DNA of 64,000 bases, taken from contig JAFXAU010000003.1 of assembly GCA_017516865.1 (NCBI GenBank), positions 137,909-201,908 on the forward strand. Reading direction: 5' to 3'. This document shows, piece by piece, positions 49,792-62,100 of the stretch (positions within the stretch are counted from its first letter, which is position 1; each line of letters begins with the position of its first letter). Under the pieces are notes generated by a model, which saw only the letters and a list, made by a program, of their open reading frames with translations, was not told the origin of the DNA and searched no databases. Source of the stretch: Bacteroidales bacterium (GTDB lineage Bacteria; Bacteroidota; Bacteroidia; Bacteroidales; UBA1715). Both the position numbers and the translations under genes were made by a program.

Positions 49792-52239
49792 ATGAAAAAA
49801 ATACTGATACTATTAACAATTTGTTTTTCTATCCTGACAAACGTCTCGTTCTCGCAAGGCGGAGTACATAAATATACCATTGCAGAAATCTCCGTCGAAG
49901 GTGCTAAAGCATTGCAAATACCACCTATAATTAGAACGACAGGATTATATGTCGGTCAAGTTATTTCGGTTCCTGGACCAGAAATCACTGCGGCAATCGA
50001 AAAATTGTGGGAACAAGGTATGTTTGCCGATGCCAAAATACTTGCATCGAAAATCGAAGGCGACCAAATATATCTGACAATCGTTATTAAAGAACGAGCA
50101 CGACTTCATGCAGCCAGCATTGTCGGTGTAAAGAAATCGGAGCAAAATGATATAAAAGACCTTATCGATTTCAAAACCCACATGCAAATCACGGAAAACC
50201 AAAAAGATATGGCTACGAAAAAAATCCGTGATTATTACAACGAAAAAGGCTACAGAAATGCAAAAATCTCTCTCGAAGAATATACAGACACGACCTCTTT
50301 CAACGCTTCGAACATAGTCATCCGAATCGACAAAAAAGAGCGGGTGAAAATTCAAGACATTGTATTTCATGGAAATGAGGCCTTGAGCGACAAGAAACTC
50401 CGCCGTGCAATGAAAAACACGAAGAAAAAGGCATGGTACATTCTTAAACGTTCAAAATACATTGAAAAGAACTACGAAACAGACAAGAAAAACATTCTTG
50501 ACAAGTACAAAAAAATAGGTTATCGCGATGTTGAGATAGAGCACGATTCAGTGTACGACATCGATTCTACGCTCATGCACATTGACATTTATATTTCGGA
50601 AGGTAAAAAATATTACTTCGGAAATATCAGCTGGTTAGGAAATTCCGTTTACAGCACCGATGTCCTAAACAAAATTCTTGCGATAGACAAAGGAGACGTT
50701 TACAACGAAAGTCTTTTGCAAGAAAAAATTTATGGTTTGGAAGGCGTTAGTTCCATATATCTCGACAACGGCTACCTATTTTTCAACGCCGACCCCGTGG
50801 AACTTGGTTCGGACAAAGATTCGATTGACATTCAAATTCGCATTTACGAAGGTCAACAGGCTGTAATAAACAATGTGAACGTACTAGGAAACACAAAAAC
50901 CAACGACCACGTAGTTTACCGTGAACTGCGAACAAAACCGGGAGACCTTTTCAGCCGTTCAGACATTATTCGTACGCAACGTGAACTTGCCATGTTAGGC
51001 TATTTCGACCCTGAGACAATGGAAGTGAATCCGCAGCCAAATCCTGCCGACGGAACTGTTGACATTGAATACGTTCTGCAAGAAAAATCTACCGACCAAA
51101 TTGAATTATCATTTGGTTGGAGTGGTAGTTATTTGCTCGGTTCCGTTCGCTTATTATTAAACAACTTCTCGCTCCGAAATTGTTTCCACAAGGAATATTG
51201 GAGACCAATACCTTCGGGAGACGGGCAATCGCTCAGTTTGAGTGTTTCGGCAAATACACGCTACTATCAATATTATAATTTCTCGTTTACCGAGCCGTGG
51301 TTTGGTGGCAAAAAACCAAATGCACTTACCGTTTCGGCTTATTATTCAATCCGCGCAAATGGTTATGCACACTCAAGCGAACATTACGGAAACTGGAGGA
51401 CAATCGGTTTGTCCGTCGGTCTTGAACGTGATTTAAAAATTCCTGACGACTATTTCACCTTATACAATGACATTAGCATAAAACGTTACAAGCTAAACAA
51501 TTACAATCTATATCTGCCAACATCGTTGCCCGACAGTTTAACTTCGAGATGCTTGACACTCGGAACCACATTGGCTCGAAATTCAATAGACCAGCCACTT
51601 TATCCACGTCGAGGTTCTTCATTTGCACTTCGTCTTGAATTGACACCTCCGTTTTCACTCTTCCGCAGCGACGATGGTTCCGATATTACCGACGAAGAAC
51701 GTTACAAATGGATAGAATATCACAAATGGACATTCAAATCGAAAATGTACACTCAAATTATTGGCGACCTTGTTCTTGAAACCCGCATAGATTTTGGTTT
51801 TGTAGGCTATTACAACAAGAATTTCAAGACACCATTTGAACGATTTGACGTGGGTGGCGACGGATTAAGCAATGTCTACTACTATGGAACGGATTTCGTT
51901 CCAATGCGAGGCTATCAAGCTTCCGCATTGACACCTGACGACGAAGGAGGTGCATTTTTATATGACAAATTCTCTCTCGAATTACGTTATCCACTTGCAC
52001 TCAAACAATCAACAACAATTTACGTCCTTGCTTTTGCCGAAGCAGCGAACGCATGGATGAACTTCGCCGATTACAATCCATTTGATGTAAAACGCAGTGC
52101 CGGAGCTGGAATTAGATTGTTCATTCCGATGATGGGTCTTCTTGGATTCGATATGGGATACGGCTTCGACAAAATCGCCGGAAAATCAAAAGATGTCTGT
52201 GGCTGGCAACCATCATTTGTACTTGGTCAACAATTTTAA
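49792..52239 (+). CDS. bamA: Outer-membrane assembly factor BamA
   Basis: 815 residues. A signal peptide (ending NVSFSQ) precedes several POTRA domains (about 25-450; ISVEGAKALQIPPIIRTT, VFHGNEALSDKKLRRAM, NNVNVLGNTKTNDHVVYREL) and a C-terminal Omp85 barrel with a VPMRGYQASAL segment (a VRGF-like loop-6 motif) and terminal WQPSFVLGQQF ending in Phe. It inserts barrel proteins into the outer membrane. Position after uppS and before ompH is typical for the phylum. Confidence 0.95.
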   Translation: MKKILILLTICFSILTNVSFSQGGVHKYTIAEISVEGAKALQIPPIIRTTGLYVGQVISVPGPEITAAIEKLWEQGMFADAKILASKIEGDQIYLTIVIKERARLHAASIVGVKKSEQNDIKDLIDFKTHMQITENQKDMATKKIRDYYNEKGYRNAKISLEEYTDTTSFNASNIVIRIDKKERVKIQDIVFHGNEALSDKKLRRAMKNTKKKAWYILKRSKYIEKNYETDKKNILDKYKKIGYRDVEIEHDSVYDIDSTLMHIDIYISEGKKYYFGNISWLGNSVYSTDVLNKILAIDKGDVYNESLLQEKIYGLEGVSSIYLDNGYLFFNADPVELGSDKDSIDIQIRIYEGQQAVINNVNVLGNTKTNDHVVYRELRTKPGDLFSRSDIIRTQRELAMLGYFDPETMEVNPQPNPADGTVDIEYVLQEKSTDQIELSFGWSGSYLLGSVRLLLNNFSLRNCFHKEYWRPIPSGDGQSLSLSVSANTRYYQYYNFSFTEPWFGGKKPNALTVSAYYSIRANGYAHSSEHYGNWRTIGLSVGLERDLKIPDDYFTLYNDISIKRYKLNNYNLYLPTSLPDSLTSRCLTLGTTLARNSIDQPLYPRRGSSFALRLELTPPFSLFRSDDGSDITDEERYKWIEYHKWTFKSKMYTQIIGDLVLETRIDFGFVGYYNKNFKTPFERFDVGGDGLSNVYYYGTDFVPMRGYQASALTPDDEGGAFLYDKFSLELRYPLALKQSTTIYVLAFAEAANAWMNFADYNPFDVKRSAGAGIRLFIPMMGLLGFDMGYGFDKIAGKSKDVCGWQPSFVLGQQF

Positions 52240-52251
52240 ATTTATATAGTT

Positions 52252-52767
52252 ATGAAAAAATTATTTGTTCTTTTATCTGCATTCTTCTGTTTTACAGTTA
52301 GTTATGCACAAAAAACAGTGTATGTAGACACCGACTACATGCTTAGTAAAATTCCTGCTTACAAAGAAGCACAGCAACAATTGGACGAATTAACTAAAAC
52401 ATGGCAGTCCGAAATCGAAGAACAGCGTACGGCATTGGACGCATTGTATAAACAATATCAAGTTGACAAGGTTCTTTTGTCAAACGATATGAAGGCTAAG
52501 CGCGAACAAGAAATTCTTGACAAAGAAAAAGAGTTGAAAGAGCTTCAGAAAAAACGTTTTGGCGCATCAGGCGACAGAGTAAAAAAAGAAGAGGAATTGA
52601 TTAAACCAATTCAAGACGAAATTTTCAACGCAATAAAAGATATTGCATCAAGTCAAGGCTACGCTTACGTAATTGACGCTGCATCAAGTGCATATACGTT
52701 GTTATACAGCGACACAAAATATGACATCAGCGATGACGTGTTACGAAAATTAGGGTATGTAAAATAA
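52252..52767 (+). CDS. OmpH/Skp-family periplasmic chaperone
   Basis: 171 residues. A signal peptide ending VSYAQ, a short beta segment TVYVDTDYMLSKIP, then a long Lys/Glu coiled coil and a C-terminal SQGYAYVIDAASSAYTLLYSD return strand, the usual OmpH architecture. It holds unfolded outer-membrane proteins in the periplasm for BamA. Twelve bp after bamA. Confidence 0.9.
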   Translation: MKKLFVLLSAFFCFTVSYAQKTVYVDTDYMLSKIPAYKEAQQQLDELTKTWQSEIEEQRTALDALYKQYQVDKVLLSNDMKAKREQEILDKEKELKELQKKRFGASGDRVKKEEELIKPIQDEIFNAIKDIASSQGYAYVIDAASSAYTLLYSDTKYDISDDVLRKLGYVK

Positions 52768-52785
52768 TCCCATTACAACTTTTAG

Positions 52786-52831
52786 CAAAACCACGAATTA
52801 TACGAAGAAATCTGTATTTTTCGTGGTTTTG
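52786..52831 (+). terminator. Terminator of the bamA-ompH unit
   Basis: Stem CAAAACCACGAA/TTCGTGGTTTTG (12 bp, 52786-52797 with 52820-52831) with a 22-bp loop, then TTATT. The long loop weakens it. Confidence 0.6.
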
Positions 52832-52846
52832 TTATTCATGAACTTT

Positions 52847-52865
52847 GGCTTCGACAAACTCAGCC
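52847..52865. repeat. Dispersed GGCTTCGACAAACTCAGCC repeat
   Basis: Reverse complement near-copy of 30239-30260. Both lie in intergenic gaps; the core resembles a common Bacteroidetes intergenic repeat. Only two copies in this window. Confidence 0.55.
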
Positions 52866-52886
52866 TCCAGCGAATGTTGGTTCTTA

Positions 52887-54176
52887 TTATTTTTTCGCTA
52901 TCTCTCCTACCAAATCATACGCATCGGCAGAAGTAATTTTCACAGGATAGATTTCGCCGACCTTGAGATTTTTCGCAGGAATAAACACCTCATTATCAAC
53001 TTCGTAGGCATCGTATTGCGTACGACCGACAAAACCATTTTCTTCTTTTCTGTCAATCAAAACCGATAACGTCTTGCCTACCTTTGCCGCATTTTTCTTC
53101 AAGGAAATCTCTTGTTGTATGTTCATAATAATTTCCTGACGTTCCTGCTTTACGGATTCAGGTATAGAATCCTTATAATTTTCACCCGCGTACGTTCCTT
53201 CTTCGTGCGAATATGTGAACACCCCCAGACGGTCAAATTCGGCTTGTTTCACAAAATTGACTAATTTTTGAAACTCACGTTCTGTTTCGCCCGGATGACC
53301 GACAATCAATGTCGTACGAATGGCAATATCAGGCACTTTTGTCTTTAATTCTTCCATCAAAGCAAATGTTTCTTTTTCGGAGAAAAACCGACGCATTTTC
53401 GTTAGCACCTTATCGGAGGCATGCTGAAACGGAATATCAATGTAATGACAGACTTTCGACAGATTATTCATCGAATCGAGAACCTCTTTCGGAAAATTGT
53501 TCGGATACAAATAATGTAAGCGAATCCACTCCAGACCGTCGATTGGCTGTAATTTTTCCAATAATTCCGCCAATACATTTCGTTTATACAAATCATATCC
53601 AAAAAATGACAAGTCCTGTGCAATCAGCGAAAGTTCCTTTGCACCGTTTTCGACCAAAAAACGAGCTTCTTTCAAAAGATTTTCTATTGATTCTGAAACA
53701 TAATTCCCACGTATAGAAGGAATTGCACAAAATGCACATGTACGATTACAACCTTCGGCAAGTTTAAGATACGCCAAATGTTTTGGGGTTGAAACCACAC
53801 GTTCATGTAGCAGATTTGTTTGCTTTTCAACTTTTAGTTCTTGCAAAATTTCATCGAAACTGCGTGCTCCGAAAAACGAATCAACTTCGGGAATTTCTGT
53901 CCGTAAGTCATCAGCGTAGCGTTGTGACAGACAGCCCATCACATATAATTTTTTGATTTTTCCAGCATTTTTTGCCTGTACAGCACGCAAAACCGTATCA
54001 ATCGATTCTTGTTTTGCATCGTGAATAAAGCCACAGGTATTTATAATGACAATATCGGTAAATTTCTCAGAGTCAAACACTAACAAATAGCCCATTGCTT
54101 GTAATTGCCGTGCGAGATGCTCCGAATCAACCGTATTTTTAGAACAACCAAGCGTTATAATATTTACCGACTGCAT
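52887..54176 (-). CDS. rimO: Ribosomal protein S12 methylthiotransferase RimO
   Basis: 429 residues. N-terminal UPF0004 domain (NIITLGCSKNTVDSEHLARQ, VIINTCGFI, VMGCLSQRY), radical SAM domain with C-x3-C-x2-C in GCNRTCAFCAIPSIRG, and a C-terminal TRAM-like domain. LGCSKNTVDSE is the RimO rather than MiaB form. It adds a methylthio group to Asp of ribosomal protein S12. It lies 51 bp downstream of the Rrf2-type regulator gene on the same strand. Confidence 0.95.
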   Translation of the reverse strand: MQSVNIITLGCSKNTVDSEHLARQLQAMGYLLVFDSEKFTDIVIINTCGFIHDAKQESIDTVLRAVQAKNAGKIKKLYVMGCLSQRYADDLRTEIPEVDSFFGARSFDEILQELKVEKQTNLLHERVVSTPKHLAYLKLAEGCNRTCAFCAIPSIRGNYVSESIENLLKEARFLVENGAKELSLIAQDLSFFGYDLYKRNVLAELLEKLQPIDGLEWIRLHYLYPNNFPKEVLDSMNNLSKVCHYIDIPFQHASDKVLTKMRRFFSEKETFALMEELKTKVPDIAIRTTLIVGHPGETEREFQKLVNFVKQAEFDRLGVFTYSHEEGTYAGENYKDSIPESVKQERQEIIMNIQQEISLKKNAAKVGKTLSVLIDRKEENGFVGRTQYDAYEVDNEVFIPAKNLKVGEIYPVKITSADAYDLVGEIAKK

Positions 54177-54227
54177 AATTAAATTTTCTGCAAAAATACG
54201 TTTTTATAGAAAATCAACAGAAAAATA

Positions 54228-54662
54228 CTACAACGATGCGCCAAAATATCCTACGTCCGTTGTCTGTTTCATTAAATCGGCAATTGATACAGAATCGAAG
54301 AAATTATTTATCATGGAATCAAATTTCTTCCACATTGGCAATGTACGACATACCGCAGCCCTGTCGCACGGTTTTGCCCCACATTCCAAACACGCGACAG
54401 GAGCAAGACTACCTTCCGTCACACGGAGAATTTCACCAATCGTATAATCTTCGGGACTTTTGTTGAGCTTGTAACCACCACCTTTACCATGGGCCGCCTC
54501 AATCAAGCCGCTTTTAGAAAGCATGGTCGTAATACTTTCCAGATATTTCAGAGAAATATTCTGATTATCCGACAAATCCTTTAAACGAACATATTCCGCA
54601 CTATTCTTTTCCGCAAGGTCAATCATTATTCTGATTGCATATCTACCCCGTGTTGAAATCAT
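54228..54662 (-). CDS. Rrf2-family transcriptional regulator, IscR-like cysteines
   Basis: 144 residues. Winged-helix Rrf2 domain: GRYAIRIMIDLAEKN, VRLKDLSDNQNISLKYLESI and HGKGGGYKLNKSPEDYTIGE. After the wing, cysteines in ACLECGAKPCDRAAVC are spaced like the [2Fe-2S] or thiol site of IscR/RsrR proteins (two to four Cys). It sits directly after the cysK/metY operon terminator and before rimO; by position it is a candidate regulator of sulfur amino-acid or Fe-S genes. Start ATG 54662 has no strong SD; an imperfect -7 box TATCTTGC lies 25 bp upstream. Confidence 0.88.
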   Translation of the reverse strand: MISTRGRYAIRIMIDLAEKNSAEYVRLKDLSDNQNISLKYLESITTMLSKSGLIEAAHGKGGGYKLNKSPEDYTIGEILRVTEGSLAPVACLECGAKPCDRAAVCRTLPMWKKFDSMINNFFDSVSIADLMKQTTDVGYFGASL

Positions 54663-54695
54663 ACTTATTAGTTTAACATTTTGTATGCAAGATAT

Positions 54696-54743
54696 AAAAA
54701 AAATAAAAGCGGAGTACTTTCTTTTTTACCGAAAGCCTCCGCT
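54696..54743 (-). terminator. Terminator of the metY-cysK operon
   Basis: On the minus strand AGCGGAG (54743-54737) pairs with CTCCGCT (54714-54708), with an inner CTTTC/GAAAG stem, followed by TTTTATTTTTTT. It lies 12 bp past the cysK stop. Confidence 0.85.
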
Positions 54744-54755
54744 CTTTGTATAAAC

Positions 54756-55688
54756 TTATTCTGCGAACAATGGCGTACTCAAGTATCTATCGCCCGTATC
54801 TGGCAACAATACAACAATGTTTTTGCCCTTGTTTTCTGGACGTTTTGCAAGTTCTATTGCCGCCCAAACAGCCGCTCCAGCCGAAATTCCAACAAGTACG
54901 CCTTCTTTATGACCGATGAGTTTTCCAGTTGCAAATGCATCTTCGTTTGACACAGGAATAATTTCATCGTAGATTTTGGTGTCGAGCACTTCAGGAACGA
55001 ATCCTGCTCCAATTCCTTGTATTTTATGTGCGCCAGCCACACCAGTCGAAAGAACTGCTGATGACTGTGGTTCCACAGCAACAACCTTTACACTAGATTT
55101 TTTCGATTTAAGATATTGACCGACACCTGTTATTGTTCCACCAGTACCCACACCCGCTACGAAAACATCTACATTTCCATCGGTATCTTCGAAAATTTCA
55201 GGACCTGTCGTTGCAAAATGCGCCTTTGGATTTGCCGGATTAACGAACTGTCCAGGAATGAAACTGTTCGGAATTGAATCAGCCAACTCTTGAGCTTTTG
55301 CTATCGCTCCTTTCATACCCTTGGTTCCATCTGACAAAACCAACTCTGCACCGTACGCTTTCATAAGTTGACGGCGTTCCACGCTCATCGTTTCGGGCAT
55401 TACAATTATGATACGGTATCCACGTGCAGCCGCAACACTTGCTAACCCAATACCAGTATTGCCACTCGTCGGTTCAATTATAACCGAATCCGGTTTCAAC
55501 TTACCCGATTTTTCCGCATCGTCAATCATCGCCTTTGCGATTCTATCCTTCACGCTTCCTGCGGGATTGAAATACTCCAACTTTGCAAGCACTTTGGCTT
55601 GAAGGTCAAACTCTTTTTCAATGTGGGTCAACTCCAACAACGGAGTACGACCAATCAATTCATCTGCTGTTTTAAAAATCTTTGCCAT
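54756..55688 (-). CDS. cysK: Cysteine synthase (O-acetylserine sulfhydrylase)
   Basis: 310 residues. PLP-binding Lys in [11 protein letters not shown] (residue 47), substrate loop [15 protein letters not shown] phosphate loop [12 protein letters not shown] and ending [17 protein letters not shown]. It makes L-cysteine from O-acetylserine and sulfide. It follows metY by 24 bp and ends in a clear terminator, forming a two-gene sulfur assimilation operon. Confidence 0.97.
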   Translation of the reverse strand: MAKIFKTADELIGRTPLLELTHIEKEFDLQAKVLAKLEYFNPAGSVKDRIAKAMIDDAEKSGKLKPDSVIIEPTSGNTGIGLASVAAARGYRIIIVMPETMSVERRQLMKAYGAELVLSDGTKGMKGAIAKAQELADSIPNSFIPGQFVNPANPKAHFATTGPEIFEDTDGNVDVFVAGVGTGGTITGVGQYLKSKKSSVKVVAVEPQSSAVLSTGVAGAHKIQGIGAGFVPEVLDTKIYDEIIPVSNEDAFATGKLIGHKEGVLVGISAGAAVWAAIELAKRPENKGKNIVVLLPDTGDRYLSTPLFAE

Positions 55689-55712
55689 AACAATTCAAAA
55701 TTAAAAAAATTC

Positions 55713-57002
55713 TTATTTAAGTGCATCAAATCCGTTTTGTAAATCGTCAATAATATCGTCAATGTGTTCTGTTCCGATTGACAAGCGTATTGTACTTGGT
55801 GTAATTCCTTGGTCTGCAAGTTCTTCTGGCGACAATTGAGAATGAGTTGTCGTATATGGATGAATGACTAAGGATTTTACATCGGCAACATTTGCCAATA
55901 AACTGAATATCTTTAAGTTATCTATAAATTTCCATGCAGCTTCCTGACCTCCTTTTATTTCGAAAGTAAATATTGAAGCTCCACCGTTCGGGAAATACTT
56001 TTTATAAAGTGCATGATTTGGATGGTCCTCCAACGATGGATGGTTGATTTTTCCAACCAATGGATGATTTTTCAAAAATTCTACAACTTTTTTCGTATTT
56101 TCTACGTGTCTGTCCAAACGAAGAGAAAGTGTTTCTACACCTTGCAACAACAAGAACGCATTGAACGGACTAATCGTGGCACCTTGGTCGCGAAGCAACA
56201 CGGCACGAATGTAAGTTACAAACGCCGCCGGTCCGACCACTTCGGCAAAATTCACACCATGATAACTTGGATTCGGTGCTGCGATAGGAGCATATTTTCC
56301 TGATTTTTTCCAATCGAATTTTCCTGAATCTACAATTATACCGCCCAAAGTCGTTCCATGACCGCCAATGAATTTTGTGGCCGAATGCACCACAATGTCG
56401 GCACCATGTTCAATAGGACGAATTAAATACGGTGTTCCAAACGTATTGTCGATTACCAACGGCAAACCATGACGGTGAGCGATTTCGGCAACCGCATCAA
56501 TATCAAGAATGTCCGAATTTGGATTACCAAGCGTTTCAACATAAATTGCTTTGGTATTCGGCTTGATTGCTGCTTCAACTTCTTTCAAATCGTGGATATT
56601 GACAAATGAAGTTGTAATTCCATAGTTCGACAAAGTATGAGCAAGCAAATTATAACTTCCACCGTAAATTGTTTTTTGTGCAACAATGTTATCGCCGTTT
56701 TGTGCCAAAGCTTCAATTGTATAGGTTATGGCAGCTGCTCCCGATGCCAACGCCAACGCAGCGACTCCACCCTCCAATGCCGCAATACGCTTTTCCAAAA
56801 CATCTTGGGTGGAATTTGTCAGACGGCCATAGATATTTCCAGCGTCGGCCAAACCAAAGCGGTCTGCCGCATGTTTTGAATTGTGAAATACGTATGACGT
56901 GGTCTGATAAATTGGAACCGCTCTTGAATCTGTAACAGGATCTGCCTGTTCTTGACCAACATGTAATTGTAATGTTTCAAATCTTAACTGTTTCTGTGCC
57001 AT
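55713..57002 (-). CDS. metY: O-acetylhomoserine sulfhydrylase (aminocarboxypropyltransferase)
   Basis: 429 residues, Cys/Met-metabolism PLP family. PLP Lys in [15 protein letters not shown] (residue 210), N-terminal [10 protein letters not shown] and [10 protein letters not shown], and length longer than cystathionine synthases, which fits O-acetylhomoserine/O-acetylserine sulfhydrylases. It makes homocysteine from O-acetylhomoserine and sulfide. First gene of metY-cysK with a perfect Shine-Dalgarno and a dyad upstream. Some members act on O-acetylserine as well. Confidence 0.95.
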   Translation of the reverse strand: MAQKQLRFETLQLHVGQEQADPVTDSRAVPIYQTTSYVFHNSKHAADRFGLADAGNIYGRLTNSTQDVLEKRIAALEGGVAALALASGAAAITYTIEALAQNGDNIVAQKTIYGGSYNLLAHTLSNYGITTSFVNIHDLKEVEAAIKPNTKAIYVETLGNPNSDILDIDAVAEIAHRHGLPLVIDNTFGTPYLIRPIEHGADIVVHSATKFIGGHGTTLGGIIVDSGKFDWKKSGKYAPIAAPNPSYHGVNFAEVVGPAAFVTYIRAVLLRDQGATISPFNAFLLLQGVETLSLRLDRHVENTKKVVEFLKNHPLVGKINHPSLEDHPNHALYKKYFPNGGASIFTFEIKGGQEAAWKFIDNLKIFSLLANVADVKSLVIHPYTTTHSQLSPEELADQGITPSTIRLSIGTEHIDDIIDDLQNGFDALK

Positions 57003-57016
57003 AATGACCTCCTTTT
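57003..57016 (-). promoter_or_regulatory. Strong Shine-Dalgarno site of metY
   Basis: AAAAGGAGGT (57016-57007) followed by CATT and the ATG is a full-length match to the anti-SD. Other starts in this window mostly lack such a site, as usual in Bacteroidetes. Confidence 0.75.
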
Positions 57017-57051
57017 ATTGTATAACTCTGTTTTCTTTTAATTTGACGTTG

Positions 57052-57098
57052 CAAACATATAAATAATTTTTCTATTAACCTATAGGTTTGATAGGTTA
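57052..57098 (-). promoter_or_regulatory. Promoter and dyad operator candidate of metY-cysK
   Basis: The -7 box TATGTTTG lies at 57059-57052 (minus). Upstream, TAACCTAT (57076-57083) and ATAGGTTA (57091-57098) form perfect 8-bp arms with a 7-bp spacer; AACCTATAGGTT (57077-57088) is itself a 12-bp palindrome, giving three TAGGTT half-sites. The position overlaps the expected -33 region, suitable for repression. The neighbouring Rrf2 protein is the natural candidate ligand, which is inferred. Confidence 0.6.
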
Positions 57099-57342
57099 TT
57101 TTAAAAGAAAAAGCATAATAAACTGAGTATCAAATAAATAATTTTACATAAAATATAGAAAAAATACTACTCAGCCCTAAATTGTTTACAATAAAAACAT
57201 GAAAAAAGAAATATTTCGTTATAGTCAATTCATAAGAAAAGCGAAAGACTCCCCCAAAAAAGAATCTTTTATCGTTTTTCAAGAAAATCGAAAGCAAAAG
57301 TTCGAAGAGCATCGAAGCTCTTCAATGGTACTTCTCCATTCT
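57099..57342. other. Intergenic gap between metY and the ABC-F gene
   Basis: AT-rich, no supported gene. A plus-strand ORF of 51 codons (57199-57354) overlaps the end of the ABC-F gene and has no domain, so it is not called. A short GAAGAGC/GCTCTTC hairpin (57304-57310 with 57317-57323), with loop ATCGAA, could be a weak ABC-F terminator. Confidence 0.4.
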
Positions 57343-59010
<1,668 letters not shown>

Positions 59011-59072
59011 TCAATTTCCCTAACACGTTGGAGATTTCAGTTTATGCCATGGCAAATTTGTTTTAATAAATT

Positions 59073-59102
59073 ATTGATAGCTCTTAAAAAATCGTATTTT
59101 TG
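59073..59102 (+). promoter_or_regulatory. Promoter of the ABC transporter operon
   Basis: ATTG (59073-59076), 18 bp and TATTTTTG (59095-59102), 19 bp before the ATG at 59121. Confidence 0.6.
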
Positions 59103-59120
59103 TACAAAATTTAAATCAAA

Positions 59121-62100
59121 ATGAGTGAACGTATAATTCAAGCGCTGTTAAAATTATTTGCTGTATTTGCAAAAACAGACGGAAATAAAAGTGATAAAAT
59201 AAAAATCGTTGAATTGTTCTTGGCTGCCCAGCTCAACAAGGAACTGGCAAAGAAATTCCTTCCGACATTCGAACAGGAATACGACGAAGTGATGGCCGAC
59301 ATCAGCCGTATTACCGAAAAAGCAAGTGCCAAAGGCGACGTGGACACAGAGAAACTCAAATTCAAAATTGAAGCGAAACTGTCTGCCAGAATTCACAAAA
59401 TTGGCAACAGCATCAATCAAGAATTGACACAACGTCAAAAATTGTATGTTGTCATCAGTCTTTTGGAATTCGTTTCTACCGACAACCAAATTTCAAGTTC
59501 CGATAAAGAATTTCTCGACGCTCTTGTAGAAGACTTAAACATCGACAGCGAGGAATACAACCAACTTTGTGAATTTATTCTTCACACATTTGAAGAAATC
59601 CCTGATTCGGAAAATCTGCTCGTCATAAACAATCAACGCGAAGCTGGCGAAGGGCTTGCGAAACACCTTTGTTCGCCTCACCTGCAAGGTTCAATCAAGG
59701 TTTCGTATCTGCGTGCATCTAACTTGCTGATTTTCCGTTGTTCTCCAGAAGTTGGAGAAATCACACTCAACAGTCAGCCTGTTTACGAAGACAAAGTTAC
59801 AATTCTCAACATCGGTAGTGCAATCCGTAGTTTGCAAATCACCCCGATTTACTACAGCCAAATATTGAATGTTTTCAATTCGGACAATTCCCAAGAAGGC
59901 GTTGTATTCCGTGTTGACGACATTACTTATAAATTTAAAGGTGGCAACATCGGTCTGCACGAGTTTTCAATGGAAGAAGCCTCGGGCAGCCTTGTCGGAA
60001 TCATGGGTGCGTCGGGTGCAGGTAAATCGACATTGCTGAATGTTTTGAACGGAAACTACACTCCTACCACGGGTAAGGTTACCATCAACGATATTGATTT
60101 GCACCACGATACAGAAAACAAACTGAACGGACTTATCGGTTTCGTACCTCAAGACGACTTGCTAATCAAGGAATTAACGGTTTACGAAAACTTATTCTAT
60201 AGTGCAAAACTTTGTTTCGACAATCTAACCGACGAAGAAATTGCAGAACGCGCCGACAAAGTACTTCAAAGTCTGGGCTTGTACGAACGTAAGGACAACG
60301 TTGTGGGTGACGAACTGAAGAAAGAGATTTCGGGTGGTCAGCGAAAACGTTTGAACATCGCTCTTGAACTTATCCGCGAACCGGCAATTTTGTTCCTTGA
60401 CGAACCTACATCGGGTCTGTCATCGAAAGACTCAGAAAACATCATGGACCTTTTGAAGGAATTGGCGTTGAAGGGTAAATTAGTGTTCGTGGTAATTCAC
60501 CAACCATCGTCAGACATCTTCAAGACATTCGACCGTCTTGTGATTTTGGATACAGGCGGATACCAAATATATTATGGTGCACCTGTCGATTCGATCATGT
60601 ACTTTAAAGAATGTACACACTTGGCAGACTGGTTTGTGAGCGAATGTCCTACCTGTGGTAACGTGAACCCGGAACAAATATTCAACATTACGGAAGCTAA
60701 GATTCTCAACGAAGATGGTACGCCAATGTTGAACGAAAAACGACAGGAAATCAGGAAATTGGCACCGACCGACTGGTTCGAAATCTATCAACAGAAAAAG
60801 AAAACGCCAGAACGCAAGCCTATACCGAAAGAGCTGCCGGAAATCACATTTAAGATTCCAAACTGGATTCGCCAGTTAAAAGTGTTCATCGTCCGCGATA
60901 TGTTGTCGAAGGTTTCGAATATGCAGTATATGCTCATCAACGCATTGGAATCTCCTATCATTGCTGTGTTCCTGGCATTTATCATTAAATATTGGAATGT
61001 CGACGAAAACGGCAGCGTGGGTTATAACCTTATGAACAATGCAAACATTCCTGTCTACATCTTCATGCTTGTAATCTGTGGATTTTTCATTGGCCTGTCA
61101 TCGAGTGCGGAAGAAATTTTCCGAGACCAAAAAATCCGTAGTCGAGAATCGTTCCTACACTTAAGTTGGTCAAGCTATCTTGTTTCAAAAATCATCATTC
61201 TTTTAGGAATTTCGGCAATACAATCATTCTTGTTTGTCATTCTTGGAAACTGGATACTCGAAATTCACGGACTTTTGTTCAAATACTGGTTCATGGCATT
61301 CACCGTGTGGAGTTTCGCAAACATGACTGGACTTATTATTTCGGATTCTTTCAATGATATTAAGACTATCTACATTTTGATTCCATTCCTTGTGATTCCA
61401 CAAATCATATTGAGTGGTATCATCGTAAGTTTTGACAAACTCAACCCGTCAATTTCAAATCCGCAGGACATTCCGTTCTACGGCGAAATAATTGCTTCGC
61501 GTTGGGCATACGAAGGTCTTGCAGTTGAACAATATTCAAGCAACGAATACGAAGCTCCGTTCTTTGAACTGGATATGAAAATCAGTGAATGCAGTTACCG
61601 TAAAGGCGAATGGTCTAATCAATTGAATAACAGATTAAACGACTGTATTCGCTACGTCGAAGAAGGCACAAACGCCGAAACGGTTGCAAAGAATGTCACA
61701 TTAGTTTCCAACGAAATTCAAAAAGAATTGAAGAAGAGCGGAAACGAGATTTCTATTGCTCCTGGCGTACTTGAAGCACTTTCGGCACAGAACGTCACAA
61801 AAGAAACTTTGCAGAAAGCCCAAGAATACGTACAACAAGTAAAACAATACTACATCAAGCAAAATAATAAGTATCGTTCTCAAAAAGACAAACTTACGTA
61901 CAATATCATCAAAAACTTGGGTAAAGAAGCTTGCGAAAAAGCAAATATTACCGATGCGACACCTCACGTGGTTGACAGCATTGGAAACGCCCTTTTCCTT
62001 GACATTAAAAAGAAATATTACAACGAAGCCCTTGAAGATTTTTGTAAGAACACGAACGATTTGACAGTTTTGATTGAATACAAAGGTAATTTGGTACAAA

